Part shown: piece by piece, positions 33,972 through 44,018 of the stretch
Numbering within the stretch: the stretch's first letter is position 1
How the letters are laid out: every line of letters begins with the position of its first letter
Assembly: GCA_025458905.1 (NCBI GenBank)
Contig: JALORN010000002.1
Location: forward strand, 80,715-144,714
From: Steroidobacteraceae bacterium
Lineage (GTDB): Bacteria > Pseudomonadota > Gammaproteobacteria > Steroidobacterales > Steroidobacteraceae
Reading direction: 5' to 3'
Length of the DNA stretch: 64,000 nt
Translations under genes and position numbers: made by a program
The notes under the pieces: model-generated
What the model was told of the DNA's origin: nothing
The model's database searches: none
Seen by the model: the letters and a program-made list of their open reading frames with translations, nothing else

Positions 33972-34439
33972 ATGCCCAAGATCGACCCCGCCCGGGCCCC
34001 CGTCGTCACCGGTTCCACCTACCCGAAGGAGCACGCCGGCCCTTGCCTGGGCCGCCGCGCCGTCCGCCTCGGCCAGGCCGCGGGCCTGACCCAGTTCGGC
34101 GTCAACGTCCTCACCCTCGATCCCGGCGTCTGGTCCAGCCAGCGCCACTGGCACAGCCACGAGGACGAGTTCGTCTACGTGCTCGAAGGCGAGGTCGTGC
34201 TGGTCACGGACGCCGGCGAGGACGTCCTGCGCCCCGGCGACGCCGCCGGCTTCGAGGCCGGCGTGAAGGACGGCCACCACTTCCAGAACCGCGGCACCGC
34301 CCCGGCGAAGCTGCTGATCGTCGGCAGCCGCAGCGACGAGGACCACGGGGAGTACTCGGACATCGACATGAAGTTCCTGCCCGGCCGCTACAGCGGGGGC
34401 GGCGGCTACCGTCGCAAGGACGATTCGAAGTTCGAATGA
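33972..34439 (+). CDS. cupin-domain protein
   Basis: A 155-residue single-domain cupin. Motif 1 is HWHSHEDEFVYVLEGEVVLVTDAGE, with the usual His-x-His and Glu metal ligands. Motif 2, AGVKDGHHFQNRG, supplies the fourth His. This is the arrangement of sugar-isomerase-like or dioxygenase-like cupins of the COG3837 type. The gene is divergent from bciA. No specific substrate can be inferred. Confidence 0.8.
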   Translation: MPKIDPARAPVVTGSTYPKEHAGPCLGRRAVRLGQAAGLTQFGVNVLTLDPGVWSSQRHWHSHEDEFVYVLEGEVVLVTDAGEDVLRPGDAAGFEAGVKDGHHFQNRGTAPAKLLIVGSRSDEDHGEYSDIDMKFLPGRYSGGGGYRRKDDSKFE

Positions 34440-34492
34440 TGCTGCCTGCGTGCTTCGGCGGACACGCGCAGTCGCGAACGCATCCGGGAAGA

Positions 34493-34852
34493 CTAGGGCA
34501 GGTACGCCTCGGTTTCGAGCGCCTCGCGATTCGCCGCATCGAGGCTCGCGCACTGCGCGTACACCTGCCGCTGCAGCGCTCGCTGGTCGGTCGACGCCCG
34601 CGCGCGTTGCCGCCCGAAGTCGAGCAGTCGCCGCAGCTGCGGCGTCGCGATGTCGCGAGGGTCGCTGCTGCGCAGTATCGCCAGCGCCACGTCGCGCGTC
34701 CGTCCCCCGTCCCGATACGTCTTGGTGGACAGAACGAGCCCTGCAGCGATCGTGCGGCAACGTTGCTCCGGCGAGAGCTGCGCGTGCGCGACGGGCGGAC
34801 CGAGTGCAACGCCCACGGACAACAGCAGCAAGGACCAGGCGACGCGTCTCAT
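34493..34852 (-). CDS. small exported hypothetical protein
   Basis: A 119-residue product with a clear signal peptide (MRRVAWSLLLLSVGVALGPPVAHAQ) and a helical, Arg-rich mature part holding two cysteines (QRCRTIAAG and YAQCASLDAAN). The ATG at 34852 is preferred over an upstream GTG because GAGGAA precedes it. No family recognised. It lies 26 bp after a two-cupin gene on the same strand. Confidence 0.6.
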   Translation of the reverse strand: MRRVAWSLLLLSVGVALGPPVAHAQLSPEQRCRTIAAGLVLSTKTYRDGGRTRDVALAILRSSDPRDIATPQLRRLLDFGRQRARASTDQRALQRQVYAQCASLDAANREALETEAYLP

Positions 34853-34877
34853 GTCCCGCACTTCCTCAGTCTGCCAG

Positions 34878-35729
34878 TCAGTACGCCCCAGGCACCGCCG
34901 GCCGCCCGTGCCGCCCGCGCAGCGCCTCCGGCAGGAACGGCCGCGGCAGCGGATCGCGCGAGATCTCCACCTGTTCCCGCGTCCAGTTGTTCTCGAGCGG
35001 CGCCCCGATCGTGCGGATCAGCGCGAGGTTGCCGAGCCGCGTCCCGTACGGCCCATGCGCGATCCCCGGCGGCCGCCAGAAATACGCCCCCTCGCGCATC
35101 CGCCCCACGTTGCTGAGATAGTCCCCGGACAGCAGGAACATCTCCTCGACGCAGTCGTGCACCTCCTGCGGCCCCCGCCACTGCGGCGGATGCAGGTGCG
35201 GCGGGCAGGCCACCAGCATCGTCGTCTGCGCGTCGCCGATCTTCCCGCGCAGCATCTTCCAGCGCAGCCCGATGTCCGCGTACGCCGGGTCCATCCCTGC
35301 CGATTCCCAGCCCATCTCGAAAGCATCGAGCCGCGGTACCGCCAGCTGCGCCGCCGCCGCGGCCACGCGCGCATCGACCCCGGCGAACGCCACCGGCCCG
35401 CGATCGAAGAAGCACAGCAGCACCGTCTCGCGCATCGCCCGCATCGCGCCGCGCGTCCACCCCGCAGGCAGCCGCGCGTAGCAGTCCGGGACGTACCGCA
35501 GCTCCCCGAGCGAGAACTCGCCCTCGAGCACCAGCAACTCCTCCTCGGCATCGAGATGCCAGGGCCCCTCCCGGTGCCAGCCCGCAGGCAGGCGCAGCAG
35601 CAGCGAGCAGGCGCCGCCCGCTGCATCGCGACTCAGCATCTTGCAGTCCGTGCCGGCGAGGTGCGCGAGCGGCGTCGGCTGCCACTCCAGCGCCTGGGCC
35701 TGCAGGAATTCGACGTGTGGGCGTCCCAT
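34878..35729 (-). CDS. bicupin protein (ChrR/DUF4437-like)
   Basis: About 283 residues with two cupin-like halves. The first has GWHREGPWHLDAEEELLVLEGEFSLGE; the second has HLHPPQWRGPQEVHDCVEEMFLLSGDYLSN and PPGIAHGPYG. This two-domain layout is seen in ChrR-like cupins and DUF4437 proteins. The start is uncertain: 35729 gives MGRPHVEF, while in-frame starts up to 35765 exist and no good ribosome-binding site decides. Possibly a metal-dependent dioxygenase; no partner sigma factor gene is adjacent. Confidence 0.65.
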   Translation of the reverse strand: MGRPHVEFLQAQALEWQPTPLAHLAGTDCKMLSRDAAGGACSLLLRLPAGWHREGPWHLDAEEELLVLEGEFSLGELRYVPDCYARLPAGWTRGAMRAMRETVLLCFFDRGPVAFAGVDARVAAAAAQLAVPRLDAFEMGWESAGMDPAYADIGLRWKMLRGKIGDAQTTMLVACPPHLHPPQWRGPQEVHDCVEEMFLLSGDYLSNVGRMREGAYFWRPPGIAHGPYGTRLGNLALIRTIGAPLENNWTREQVEISRDPLPRPFLPEALRGRHGRPAVPGAY

Positions 35730-35782
35730 GGGAGGACGCTGCCACGGTCGGCGAGCGCGGCCCATACGGGTGATCCGCAGCG

Positions 35783-36754
35783 CTAGCGCACCTCCCGCGC
35801 CAGCCGCAACCCCATCCGCGCGCTGCGCAGCATCGGCGGCGCGAAGTCATGCTTGGCGGCGCGGATGTAGAACGGATCCGAATGCCAGGCCCCGCCGCGC
35901 ATCACCCGCTCCGCACAGGCCTGCCCCGACGGCGCCTGCCGCGCCGAGCCATCCGCCGGTGCGCCCTCGTAGCTGCGACCGAAACAATCCTCGGTCCATT
36001 CCCAGGCATTGCCGTAGAGATCGTACAAACCCCAGGGGTTCGGCTTGAATCGCCCGACCGGCGCCGTGAACACGAAGCCATCCCGGCACGCGAACACCTG
36101 CGCCGCATCCACCGGCTGGCGCAGTTTCTGCGCCTTGTCGAGGTCCGAGACGTTGCCGAACTCGCACACCCGCTCGCGCCCGTCGCCGAACCAGCGCCGG
36201 GTGCTGGTACCGGCGCGCACCACGTATTCCCACTCCATGTCGGTCAGCAGCCGGTACGGCTTGCCCGTGCGCTTCGCCATCCAGTCCGCGAAGGCCTTGG
36301 CCTCCGGCCAGTTGACGCAGACCACCGGGTGATCGTCGCCCTGCTCGAAGCCCGGGTTGCGCCAGCTGCGCTCGCCGGGGAAGCGACCCCAGCGCGCGTT
36401 CGCCACGTCCCAGGAGAGGCAGTCCTTCGACGCCGGCAGCTTCGTCTCCGCCGCGAAGCGCGCGAACTCGGCGCGCGTGACCTCGTGCTTCGCGACCGCG
36501 AAGCGATAGCCGATCGTCACCTTGCCCTTCGGCCGCTCGTTGCTCGCGTCGCGCTCCGGGGTTCCCTCGGCCAGCGCCTCGTCCGCGGTCGAGCCGCGCA
36601 CGAAGCTGCCGGGCGCGATCTCCACCATCACCGGGCAGTCCGCGCAATCGCGGAACTCGCGCGCGGCGGCATTCCCGTCCGCCACGAACGACGCGAGCCC
36701 CGCGAGGCCCGCCAGCGCAACCACCGATCGACGAACGAAACGCGACGTCAGCAT
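35783..36754 (-). CDS. exported formylglycine-generating-enzyme (SUMF1) family protein
   Basis: A 323-residue protein with a signal peptide, then FRDCADCPVMVEIAPGSFVRGS, the beginning of the sulfatase-modifying-factor fold. Conserved family motifs include VAKHEVTRAEFARF, HPVVCVNWPEAKAFADWMAKRTGKPYRLLTDMEWEYVVRAG, GLYDLYGNAWEWTEDCF and RVMRGGAWHS, with a C-terminal RLAREVR. Enzymatic FGE needs copper-binding cysteines near the C terminus that I do not see, so it may be a binding or structural relative. A second member with the same DCxxCP start lies at 58509-59525. Confidence 0.82.
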   Translation of the reverse strand: MLTSRFVRRSVVALAGLAGLASFVADGNAAAREFRDCADCPVMVEIAPGSFVRGSTADEALAEGTPERDASNERPKGKVTIGYRFAVAKHEVTRAEFARFAAETKLPASKDCLSWDVANARWGRFPGERSWRNPGFEQGDDHPVVCVNWPEAKAFADWMAKRTGKPYRLLTDMEWEYVVRAGTSTRRWFGDGRERVCEFGNVSDLDKAQKLRQPVDAAQVFACRDGFVFTAPVGRFKPNPWGLYDLYGNAWEWTEDCFGRSYEGAPADGSARQAPSGQACAERVMRGGAWHSDPFYIRAAKHDFAPPMLRSARMGLRLAREVR

Positions 36755-36826
36755 CGAACACCCGCCATGCCAGGCCCTTGCCCCGGCCTGCGAGTCTAGC
36801 GGCGCCCCCGCATCACCGCAGCCGCC

Positions 36827-37222
36827 TCACCGCAGGCGCACCAACCGCGGCACCCGCTCGAACCCAACATCGAAGCTCAGCACCTGCTCGATTCCGTGCC
36901 GCTGCATCACCGCCACGTGCAGCGCCGTGCGCACGGCGAGCCCGGGGTACTGCAGCACCACCTGCTTCGCCCCCTCGACCACCGCGCGATCGACCGGCAG
37001 CACCTCGTCGACCACCCCGAGCAGCGCATCGAACGCGGCCTGGATGTAGCCGCGCCGGTCGAGCGCCACGTAGCGATGCAGGATCTCGTTCAACACCTCC
37101 GCATCCGTGACCAGCCGCACCCGGTCTGCCACCAGCTGCTCGAGCCGCCGCTGCGCGTCCACCTTGTTCGGGTGCGCCGCCCCGACGAGGTACATCGGCA
37201 CGTTCGAGTCGACGAAAACCAC
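36827..37222 (-). CDS. vapC: VapC-like PIN-domain toxin
   Basis: A 131-residue PIN-domain protein with a GTG start three bases after its antitoxin gene. The acidic residues expected for the Mg-dependent ribonuclease site are visible: Asp5 in VFVDSNV, Glu in AEVLNEIL, and Asp in LSFDVGF near the C terminus. VapC toxins cleave specific RNAs and are held inactive by VapB. Its pairing with a ribbon-helix-helix gene and a palindromic operator supports the assignment. Confidence 0.85.
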   Translation of the reverse strand: MVFVDSNVPMYLVGAAHPNKVDAQRRLEQLVADRVRLVTDAEVLNEILHRYVALDRRGYIQAAFDALLGVVDEVLPVDRAVVEGAKQVVLQYPGLAVRTALHVAVMQRHGIEQVLSFDVGFERVPRLVRLR

Positions 37223-37225
37223 GGC

Positions 37226-37480
37226 TCAGCCCCCCGTCCCGCCGTAGCCGCGCTCGATCTCGTCGGTGATGCGCTCGATCTGCCCCGACGGTCCCGTGTG
37301 CCGCACGGCCGTGCGGATCGCATCGAGCTTGCGATCGACCTCGCCCGACGACTCCAGCCGCCGCGCCGCGAGCAGCGCCCGCCGCACCCACTCGGCCACC
37401 GTCACCCCGCGGGCCGCCGCCGCCTTCTGCAGGGCGGCATACTCCGCGTCCTCGAGAAGGACCTGTAATCGCTTTGTCAT
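37226..37480 (-). CDS. vapB: VapB-like ribbon-helix-helix antitoxin
   Basis: An 84-residue protein beginning MTKRLQVLLEDAEYAALQKAAAARGVTVAEWVRRAL, a ribbon-helix-helix DNA-binding domain. A flexible C-terminal half that would bind the toxin follows. It sits immediately upstream of vapC (3 bp gap). The ATG is 5 bp from the repeated ATGAGTC half-sites at 37485-37516, so it very likely represses its own operon. Confidence 0.85.
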   Translation of the reverse strand: MTKRLQVLLEDAEYAALQKAAAARGVTVAEWVRRALLAARRLESSGEVDRKLDAIRTAVRHTGPSGQIERITDEIERGYGGTGG

Positions 37481-37484
37481 GCAA

Positions 37485-37516
37485 ATGAGTCTACCTGACT
37501 CATGATCATGAGTCAG
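37485..37516. promoter_or_regulatory. vapBC operator: perfect 22-bp palindrome plus third half-site
   Basis: Positions 37495-37516 form a perfect 22-bp palindrome whose half is CTGACTCATGA. The heptamer ATGAGTC occurs three times: 37485-37491, inverted at 37497-37503, and 37508-37514. This fits paired binding of ribbon-helix-helix dimers directly in front of vapB. Confidence 0.75.
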
Positions 37517-37825
37517 ATGGGCTCGTTTCGTTTCCGCCGGGCACGGGACTGGCTATATTGGCCTCGTATGTGACCGACACCGCGCATCCGACCGGCCCAT
37601 CCGCCCGTCGAGTCCGCGCCCGGCCCGTCACAAGCACTTGAAACAACAAGAAAAGCGCGCCGGGAGCCTTCAGGGAGGCCAGCGCGCCCGAGCGAGCGCG
37701 GCCCCACTGGCGCGCTCCATATAGAAGGAGGGCGCGCCCACCCGGGTAAGCCCTCCCGCCGAAGCGACGACACGGCCCGCGCGCCACGCCCGAACGGCAC
37801 GCGAGCCCCGAAGAGGAGTCTGCCG
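37517..37825 (+). promoter_or_regulatory. gltB leader and promoter region (309 bp without a gene)
   Basis: This gap separates vapB and gltB, transcribed in opposite directions. TATATT at 37554-37559 with TTTCCG 17 bp upstream is a weak sigma-70 candidate. That would give an untranslated leader of about 260 bases. Within it GGCGCGCTCC (37709-37718) pairs with GGAGGGCGCGCC (37727-37738, one bulged G) around an ATATAGAA loop, a very stable hairpin that might act as an attenuator or mRNA-stability element. AGAGGAG precedes the gltB ATG. No convincing small coding region was found. Confidence 0.4.
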
Positions 37826-40800
37826 ATGACGACCGAGAACCTGCCCGCGACCACCATCCGCGCCACGCGCCCCGGCAAGCAGGGCCTCTACGACCCGCAG
37901 TTCGAGAAGGACGCCTGCGGCTTCGGCTTCGTCGTCGACATGAAGGGTCGCAAGTCGAACGCGATCCTGAAGCAGGCCATCCAGGTCCTGAAGAACCTCG
38001 ACCACCGCGGTGCCTGCGGCTGCGAGACCAACACCGGCGACGGCGCCGGCGTGCTGGTGCAGATGCCGCACGCCTTCCTGAAGGAAGTGACGAAGAAGGC
38101 CCGCATCAAGCTGCCCGAGCCGGGCCACTACGGCGCGGGCCTGATCTTCATGCCCAAGAACCCGACCCAGCGCCGCAAGATCGAGGAGGTCTTCGCCCGC
38201 GTGGTCCAGTCGGAGGGACAGATTTATTTAGGGGCCCGCACCGTCCCGACCAACAACTCCATGCTGGGCGAGACCGCCAAGGCCAGCGAGCCCTTCATCC
38301 GCATGGTCTTCATCGAGCGCGGCCCGGACACCGCCGACGAGGCCGAGTTCGAGCGCAAGCTCTACGTGATCCGCAAGCGCGCCTACAACGAGATCCGCAC
38401 CACCACCATGGGCGGCGCCGAGTACTGGTACGTCTGCTCGCTGAGCCACAAGACCCTGGTCTACAAGGGCATGCTGCTCACCGGCCAGCTCGACCAGTAC
38501 TTCGCCGACCTGCAGAACCCGGCGATCGAGACCGCGCTCGCGCTGGTGCACAGCCGCTTCAGCACCAACACCTTCCCGAGCTGGGACCGCGCGCACCCCT
38601 ACCGCTACATCGCCCACAACGGCGAGATCAACACGCTGCGCGGCAACATCAACTGGATGCGCGCCCGCGAGGCGCTGATGGAGTCCTCGCTGTTCGGCGA
38701 GGACATCGAGAAGCTGACGCCGATCGTCAACGTCAATGGCTCCGACAGCTCGATGTTCGACAACGTGCTCGAGCTGATGGTGCTCGGCGGCCGCAGCCTG
38801 CCGCACGCGATGATGATGATGATCCCCGAGCCCTGGTCCAAGCACGAGAGCATGGACCCGGCGCGCAAGGCCTTCTACCAGTTCCACAGCTCGCTGATGG
38901 AGCCCTGGGACGGCCCGGCAGCGATCAGCTTCACCGACGGCAAGCAGATCGGCTCGGTGCTCGACCGCAACGGCCTGCGCCCCGCGCGCTACTACGTCAC
39001 CAAGGACGACCTGGTCGTGATGGCGAGCGAGGCGGGCGTGCTGCAGTTCCCGCCGCAGGACATCGTGCGCAAGGGCCGCCTGCAGCCCGGCCGCATGTTC
39101 CTGGTCGACACCGAGCAGGGCCGCATCATCGAAGACGAGGAGATCAAGCGCGCCGTCGTCAACGAGCGCCCCTATGGCGAGTGGCTGAAGCAGCACCTCG
39201 TGCACCTGAAGGACCTGCCCGCCGGCACCGCGCTGCCGACCCCGGAGCCCGAGACCCTGCTGCAGCGCCAGCTCGCCTTCGGCTACACCTTCGAGGACCA
39301 GCGCCTGCTGATGGCGCCGATGGCCAAGGACGGCATCGAGGCCACCGGCAGCATGGGCAACGACACGCCGCTCGCGGCGCTCTCGACCAAGAGCCGCCTG
39401 CTGTTCGACTACTTCAAGCAGCTCTTCGCCCAGGTCACCAACCCGCCGATCGACTCGATCCGCGAGGAGATCGTCACCTCCAGCGACGTGTGGCTCGGCT
39501 CTGAGGGCAACCTCCTCGAGCCCAAGGCCACCGACTGCCGCCGCATCGAGCTCAAGGGCCCGGTGCTGACCAACGAGGAGTTCGCGCGCGTGCGCCGCGT
39601 CGCGCTGCCCGGCCTCAAGACCGGCCAGCTGACGATGCTGTTCCGCGCCAGCCGCGGCGAGGAAGGTCTGGTCAAGGCGATGCAGGAGATGTGCACCGAG
39701 GCCAAGCGCCTGATCGAGGAGGAGGAGGTCAACATCCTGATCCTCTCCGATCGCGGCCTGAACGAGGACCTCGCGCCGATCCCCTCGCTGCTCGCGATGT
39801 CGGGCCTGCACCACTTCCTGATCCGCGAAGGCCTGCGGATGAAGGTCTCGATCGTGGTCGAGGCCGGCGATGCGCGCGAGGTGCACCACTTCGCGCTGCT
39901 GGTCGGCTATGGCGCGAGCGCGATCAACCCGTACATGGCGTTCGAGACCCTCGACGGCATGATCCGCGACGACTTGCTGCCGAACGTCGACCACAAGCTC
40001 GCTTGCGCGAACTTCGCCAAGGCCGGCACCAAGGGCATCGTCAAGGTGATGTCCAAGATGGGCATCAGCGCGATCCAGTCCTACCACGGCGCGCAGGTGT
40101 TCGAGGCCGTCGGCCTGCGCCAGGACGTGATCGAGGAATACTTCACCGGCACCGCGAGCCGCGTCGGCGGCGTCGGCCTCGAGGTGCTGACCGAGGAAGT
40201 GCTGATGCGCCACCGCGCCGCCTTCCCGGACCGCGACGTCAAGGTGCCCGTGCTGCCCGCGGGCGGCCAGTACCAGTGGCGCAAGGACGGCGAGTTCCAC
40301 CTCTTCAACCCGGAGAGCATCCACCGCCTGCAGAAGTCGGTGCGCACCGGCAGCTACCAGACCTACAAGGCCTTCGCGGAGCTGATCGACGACCGGGCGA
40401 AGAACCTCAGCACCCTGCGCGGCCTGCTCGACTTCAAGCACAACCACGACGAGATCCCGATCGACGAGGTCGAGCCCGTCGAGGAGATCATGAAGCGCTT
40501 CAAGACCGGCGCGATGAGCTATGGCTCGATCTCCAAGGAGGCCCACGAGACGCTGGCGATCGCGATGAACCGCGTCGGCGGCAAGAGCAACACCGGCGAG
40601 GGCGGCGAGGACCCCGAGCGCTACGTCCCGCTGCCCAATGGCGACTCGAAGAACAGCGCCATCAAGCAGGTCGCCTCCGGCCGCTTCGGCGTGACGAGCG
40701 AGTACCTCGTCAACGCGAAGGAGATCCAGATCAAGATGGCGCAGGGCGCGAAGCCCGGCGAGGGCGGCCAGCTGCCGGGCACCAAGGTGTACCCGTGGAT

Positions 40801-42454
40801 CGCCAAGACGCGGCACACGACCGCGGGCGTGGGCCTGATCTCGCCGCCGCCGCACCACGACATCTACTCCATCGAGGACCTGGCCGAGCTGATCCACGAC
40901 CTGAAGAACGCGAACCGCGACGCGCGCGTCAGCGTCAAGCTGGTCTCCGAGGTCGGCGTCGGCACGATCGCCGCGGGCGTCGCCAAGGCGCACGCCGACG
41001 TGGTGCTGATCAGCGGCTTCGACGGCGGCACGGGCGCCTCGCCGCTGACCTCGATCACGCATGCCGGCCTGCCGTGGGAGCTCGGCCTCGCCGAGGCGCA
41101 CCAGACGCTGGTGCTGAACAACCTGCGCAGCCGCGTGCGCGTCGAGACCGACGGGCAGCTCAAGACCGGCCGCGACGTCGCGATCGCGGCGCTGCTCGGC
41201 GCGGAGGAGTTCGGCTTCGCCACCGCGCCCCTGGTCGCCGTCGGCTGCATCATGATGCGCGTCTGCCACCTGAACACCTGCCCCGCGGGCGTCGCGACGC
41301 AGGATCCGCGCCTGCGCGAGAAGTTCGCCGGCAAGCCGGAGCACGTGGTGAACTACATGCGCTTCATCGCGCAGCACCTGCGCGAGATCATGGCGCAGCT
41401 CGGCTTCCGCACCGTCAACGAGATGATCGGCCGCGTCGATCGCCTCGAGGCCAAGGCCGCGGTCGACCACTGGAAGGCCCAGGGCTTCGACTTCTCCAAC
41501 ATCCTCTACACCCCGGACATGGGCGAGGAGGTCGGCCGCTTCCAGACCATCGATCAGGACCACGGCATCGCGCAGTCGCTCGACGTGACGACGCTGCTGC
41601 CGCTCGCCAAGCCCGCGATCGAGCGCGGCACCAAGGTCGAGGCCACGCTGCAGGTCCGCAACGTCAACCGCGTCGTCGGCACCATCACCGGCAGCGAGGT
41701 GACGAAGAAGTGGGGCGCCCAGGGCCTGCCCGAGGACACCATCAAGGTCACCTTCCACGGCAGCGCCGGCCAGAGCTTCGGCGCGTTCATGCCGCGCGGC
41801 ATGAGCTTCCGGCTCGAGGGCGACGCCAACGACTACTTCGGCAAGGGCCTCTCGGGCGGCAAGCTCGTGGTCCGCCCGCCCGAAGGGTCGCCGTTCAAGC
41901 CCGAGGAGAACATGATCATCGGCAACGTCGCCCTCTACGGCGCCACGAAGGGCGAGGTGTTCGTCGGCGGCATGGCGGGCGAGCGCTTCGCGGTGCGCAA
42001 CTCCGGCGTCGACGCCGTCGTCGAGGCCATCGGCGACCACGGCTGCGAATACATGACCGGCGGCCGCGTCGTCGTCCTCGGCCCCACGGGGCGCAACTTC
42101 GGTGCCGGCATGTCTGGCGGCATCGCCTACCTCTTCGACGAGACCGGCACGCAGCTCAAGCGCATCAACGCGCAGATGGTCGAGATCGAGCGCGTCGAGG
42201 ACGCCGAGGAAGCCGCGGCCCTGAAGGCCCTGGTCCAGAAGCACGCCGACCACACCGGGAGCAGCAACGCCAGGCGCATCCTCGCCGCCTGGGACACCGC
42301 CCGCGCCCGCTTCGTCAAGGTGATCCCGAAGGACTACAAGCGCGTCCTCGCCTGCCTCAAGAAGGCCCACGACCAGGGCCTCTCCGGCGACGAAGCCGTC
42401 ATGGCCGCCTTCGAGGAAAACTCCCGCGACCTCTCCCGCGTAGGCGGCAACTAA
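37826..42454 (+). CDS. gltB: glutamate synthase large (alpha) subunit
   Basis: A 1542-residue GOGAT alpha subunit, full length for the family. A 30-residue propeptide precedes Cys31 ([10 protein letters not shown]), the glutaminase nucleophile exposed after cleavage. The synthase domain has the FMN region [14 protein letters not shown] and the [3Fe-4S] cluster motif [13 protein letters not shown]. The C terminus is the Gly-rich GXGXG beta-helix ([21 protein letters not shown]). With gltD it makes two glutamates from glutamine and 2-oxoglutarate. Oddly, residues 132-135 (QIYL) are encoded by AT-rich codons that form the repeat core seen between genes nearby, and residue 137 is Ala where GltB proteins usually have Trp (LGWR). 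Confidence 0.95.
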   Translation: MTTENLPATTIRATRPGKQGLYDPQFEKDACGFGFVVDMKGRKSNAILKQAIQVLKNLDHRGACGCETNTGDGAGVLVQMPHAFLKEVTKKARIKLPEPGHYGAGLIFMPKNPTQRRKIEEVFARVVQSEGQIYLGARTVPTNNSMLGETAKASEPFIRMVFIERGPDTADEAEFERKLYVIRKRAYNEIRTTTMGGAEYWYVCSLSHKTLVYKGMLLTGQLDQYFADLQNPAIETALALVHSRFSTNTFPSWDRAHPYRYIAHNGEINTLRGNINWMRAREALMESSLFGEDIEKLTPIVNVNGSDSSMFDNVLELMVLGGRSLPHAMMMMIPEPWSKHESMDPARKAFYQFHSSLMEPWDGPAAISFTDGKQIGSVLDRNGLRPARYYVTKDDLVVMASEAGVLQFPPQDIVRKGRLQPGRMFLVDTEQGRIIEDEEIKRAVVNERPYGEWLKQHLVHLKDLPAGTALPTPEPETLLQRQLAFGYTFEDQRLLMAPMAKDGIEATGSMGNDTPLAALSTKSRLLFDYFKQLFAQVTNPPIDSIREEIVTSSDVWLGSEGNLLEPKATDCRRIELKGPVLTNEEFARVRRVALPGLKTGQLTMLFRASRGEEGLVKAMQEMCTEAKRLIEEEEVNILILSDRGLNEDLAPIPSLLAMSGLHHFLIREGLRMKVSIVVEAGDAREVHHFALLVGYGASAINPYMAFETLDGMIRDDLLPNVDHKLACANFAKAGTKGIVKVMSKMGISAIQSYHGAQVFEAVGLRQDVIEEYFTGTASRVGGVGLEVLTEEVLMRHRAAFPDRDVKVPVLPAGGQYQWRKDGEFHLFNPESIHRLQKSVRTGSYQTYKAFAELIDDRAKNLSTLRGLLDFKHNHDEIPIDEVEPVEEIMKRFKTGAMSYGSISKEAHETLAIAMNRVGGKSNTGEGGEDPERYVPLPNGDSKNSAIKQVASGRFGVTSEYLVNAKEIQIKMAQGAKPGEGGQLPGTKVYPWIAKTRHTTAGVGLISPPPHHDIYSIEDLAELIHDLKNANRDARVSVKLVSEVGVGTIAAGVAKAHADVVLISGFDGGTGASPLTSITHAGLPWELGLAEAHQTLVLNNLRSRVRVETDGQLKTGRDVAIAALLGAEEFGFATAPLVAVGCIMMRVCHLNTCPAGVATQDPRLREKFAGKPEHVVNYMRFIAQHLREIMAQLGFRTVNEMIGRVDRLEAKAAVDHWKAQGFDFSNILYTPDMGEEVGRFQTIDQDHGIAQSLDVTTLLPLAKPAIERGTKVEATLQVRNVNRVVGTITGSEVTKKWGAQGLPEDTIKVTFHGSAGQSFGAFMPRGMSFRLEGDANDYFGKGLSGGKLVVRPPEGSPFKPEENMIIGNVALYGATKGEVFVGGMAGERFAVRNSGVDAVVEAIGDHGCEYMTGGRVVVLGPTGRNFGAGMSGGIAYLFDETGTQLKRINAQMVEIERVEDAEEAAALKALVQKHADHTGSSNARRILAAWDTARARFVKVIPKDYKRVLACLKKAHDQGLSGDEAVMAAFEENSRDLSRVGGN
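38215..38234. repeat. repeat core embedded in the gltB reading frame
   Basis: GGGACAGATTTATTTAGGGG reads in frame as part of gltB (codons CAG ATT TAT TTA GGG). Its first 15 bases are identical to the repeat core found in the gltB-gltD gap and beside the transposase gene. The three codons ATT, TAT and TTA are foreign to a gene that otherwise uses GC-ending codons. No residues are inserted relative to the family pattern GQxxLGxRxVP, so the sequence was replaced rather than added. Confidence 0.8.
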
Positions 42455-42510
42455 AAGGGGGACAGATTTATTTTCTGCCCCCCTCCCGAAAAATAAATCC
42501 GATCTATTTT
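42453..42510. repeat. paired AT-rich repeat in the gltB-gltD gap
   Basis: The unit begins on the gltB stop codon (the last two bases of TAA are its first As) and carries GGGGACAGATTTATTTTC. GATTTATTTTC (42465-42475) is inverted at 42488-42499 as GAAAAATAAATC, leaving a C-rich loop. The element fills most of the 76-bp gap before gltD and would form a hairpin in the mRNA between the two subunits. Confidence 0.85.
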
Positions 42511-42530
42511 CGTCAGGATCAGTTCTCGTC

Positions 42531-44018
42531 ATGGGCAAGCCAACCGGTTTCATCGAGTACCTCCGCGAGCTCCCGCTCGACCGTTCCCCAGTCGAGCGCG
42601 TGCGTGACTGGAAGGAATTCCATCACCACATGGACGAGAAGGGCCTGCGCACCCAGGCCGCGCGCTGCATGGACTGCGGCGTGCCGTTCTGCCACACCGG
42701 CAAGCTGATGAACGGCGGCGCCTCCGGCTGCCCCGTCAACAACCTGATCCCGGAGTGGAACGACCTGGTCTACCGCGGCCTCTGGCGCGAGGCGCTCGAC
42801 CGCCTGCACAAGACCAACAACTTCCCCGAGTTCACCGGCCGCGTCTGTCCCGCGCCCTGCGAGGGCTCCTGCGTGCTCGGCATCAACGCCCCGCCCGTCA
42901 CCATCAAGAACCTCGAGAACTCGATCATCGAGAAGGGCTGGGAAGAGGGCTGGGTGCTGCCCGAGCCGCCGGAAGTGCGCACCGGCAAGAAGGTCGCGGT
43001 CGTCGGCTCCGGCCCCGCCGGCCTCGCCGCCGCCGCCCAGCTCAACAAGGCTGGCCACACCGTCACCGTGCTCGAGCGCGCCGACCGCCCGGGGGGCCTC
43101 CTGACCTACGGCATCCCGAACATGAAGCTCGACAAGCGCGAGGTCGTCGACCGGCGCATCAAGCTGATGGAGCAGGAGGGCATCAAGTTCGTCTGCAACG
43201 CCAACGTCGGCGAGAACGTCGAGGCGAACCTGCTGCTGAAGGACTTCGACGCCGTCGTGCTCTGCACCGGCGCCACCCAGCCGCGCGACCTCAAGGTCGA
43301 CGGCCGCAACCTCCCCGGCGTGCACTTCGCGATGGACTACCTGACCGAGTCCACCCAGGCGCTGCTCGACAAGAAGCCCAAGGACGCGAAGATCCACGCG
43401 AAGGGCCTCGACGTCATCGTGATCGGCGGTGGCGATACCGGCACCGACTGCGTCGGCACGGCGATGCGCCAGGGCTGCCGCACCCTCACGCAGTTCGAGA
43501 TCATGGCCCGTCCGCCGGACGAGCGCGCCACCGACAACCCGTGGCCCGAATGGCCGCGCGTCTACAAGATGGACTACGGCCAGGAAGAGGCCGCTGCCAA
43601 GTTCGGCAGCGACCCCCGCGTCTACCTCACCACCATCAAGAAGTTCGTCGCCGACGAGAAGACCGGCAAGCTCGCCGCCGTCGTCACCGTCGACGTGAAG
43701 TGGGACAGGACCCCGACCGGCGGCCACGCCCCCGTCGAGGTCCCCGGCTCCGAGAAGACCATCCCCGCCCAGCTCGTCCTGCTCGCGATGGGCTTCCTCG
43801 GCCCCGAGGCCGGCGTGCTCAAGGAGATGGGCCTCGAGCTCGACCACCGCGGCAACGTCAAGGCCGAGTACGAGGACTACTCCACCAACAAGAAGGGCAT
43901 CTTCGCCGCCGGCGACTGCCGCCGCGGCCAGAGCCTCGTCGTCTGGGCGATCAACGAAGGCCGCGGCGCCGCCCGCGAGTGCGACCGCTACCTGATGGGC
44001 CGCACCGACTTGCCCTGA
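42531..44018 (+). CDS. gltD: glutamate synthase small (beta) subunit
   Basis: A 495-residue GOGAT beta subunit. N-terminal cysteine clusters for two [4Fe-4S] centres are [10 protein letters not shown] and CPAPCEGSC. The FAD loop is [14 protein letters not shown] near residue 157, and the NADPH loop is [18 protein letters not shown] near residue 302. The C-terminal [18 protein letters not shown] completes FAD binding. It delivers electrons from NADPH to GltB. Its stop codon is directly followed by another copy of the AT-rich repeat. Confidence 0.94.
   Translation: MGKPTGFIEYLRELPLDRSPVERVRDWKEFHHHMDEKGLRTQAARCMDCGVPFCHTGKLMNGGASGCPVNNLIPEWNDLVYRGLWREALDRLHKTNNFPEFTGRVCPAPCEGSCVLGINAPPVTIKNLENSIIEKGWEEGWVLPEPPEVRTGKKVAVVGSGPAGLAAAAQLNKAGHTVTVLERADRPGGLLTYGIPNMKLDKREVVDRRIKLMEQEGIKFVCNANVGENVEANLLLKDFDAVVLCTGATQPRDLKVDGRNLPGVHFAMDYLTESTQALLDKKPKDAKIHAKGLDVIVIGGGDTGTDCVGTAMRQGCRTLTQFEIMARPPDERATDNPWPEWPRVYKMDYGQEEAAAKFGSDPRVYLTTIKKFVADEKTGKLAAVVTVDVKWDRTPTGGHAPVEVPGSEKTIPAQLVLLAMGFLGPEAGVLKEMGLELDHRGNVKAEYEDYSTNKKGIFAAGDCRRGQSLVVWAINEGRGAARECDRYLMGRTDLP

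Noticed and set aside
37517..37825. Riboswitch (glutamine or similar) in the gltB leader
   Set aside because: A strong hairpin is present but no conserved riboswitch core could be recognised by eye, so only a generic leader is annotated.
38228..42553. A 1441-codon open frame on the minus strand opposite gltB
   Set aside because: Shadow of gltB caused by GC-rich codons; composition is Ala/Arg/Val/Gly-rich without any domain, and the sense strand encodes an unmistakable glutamate synthase.
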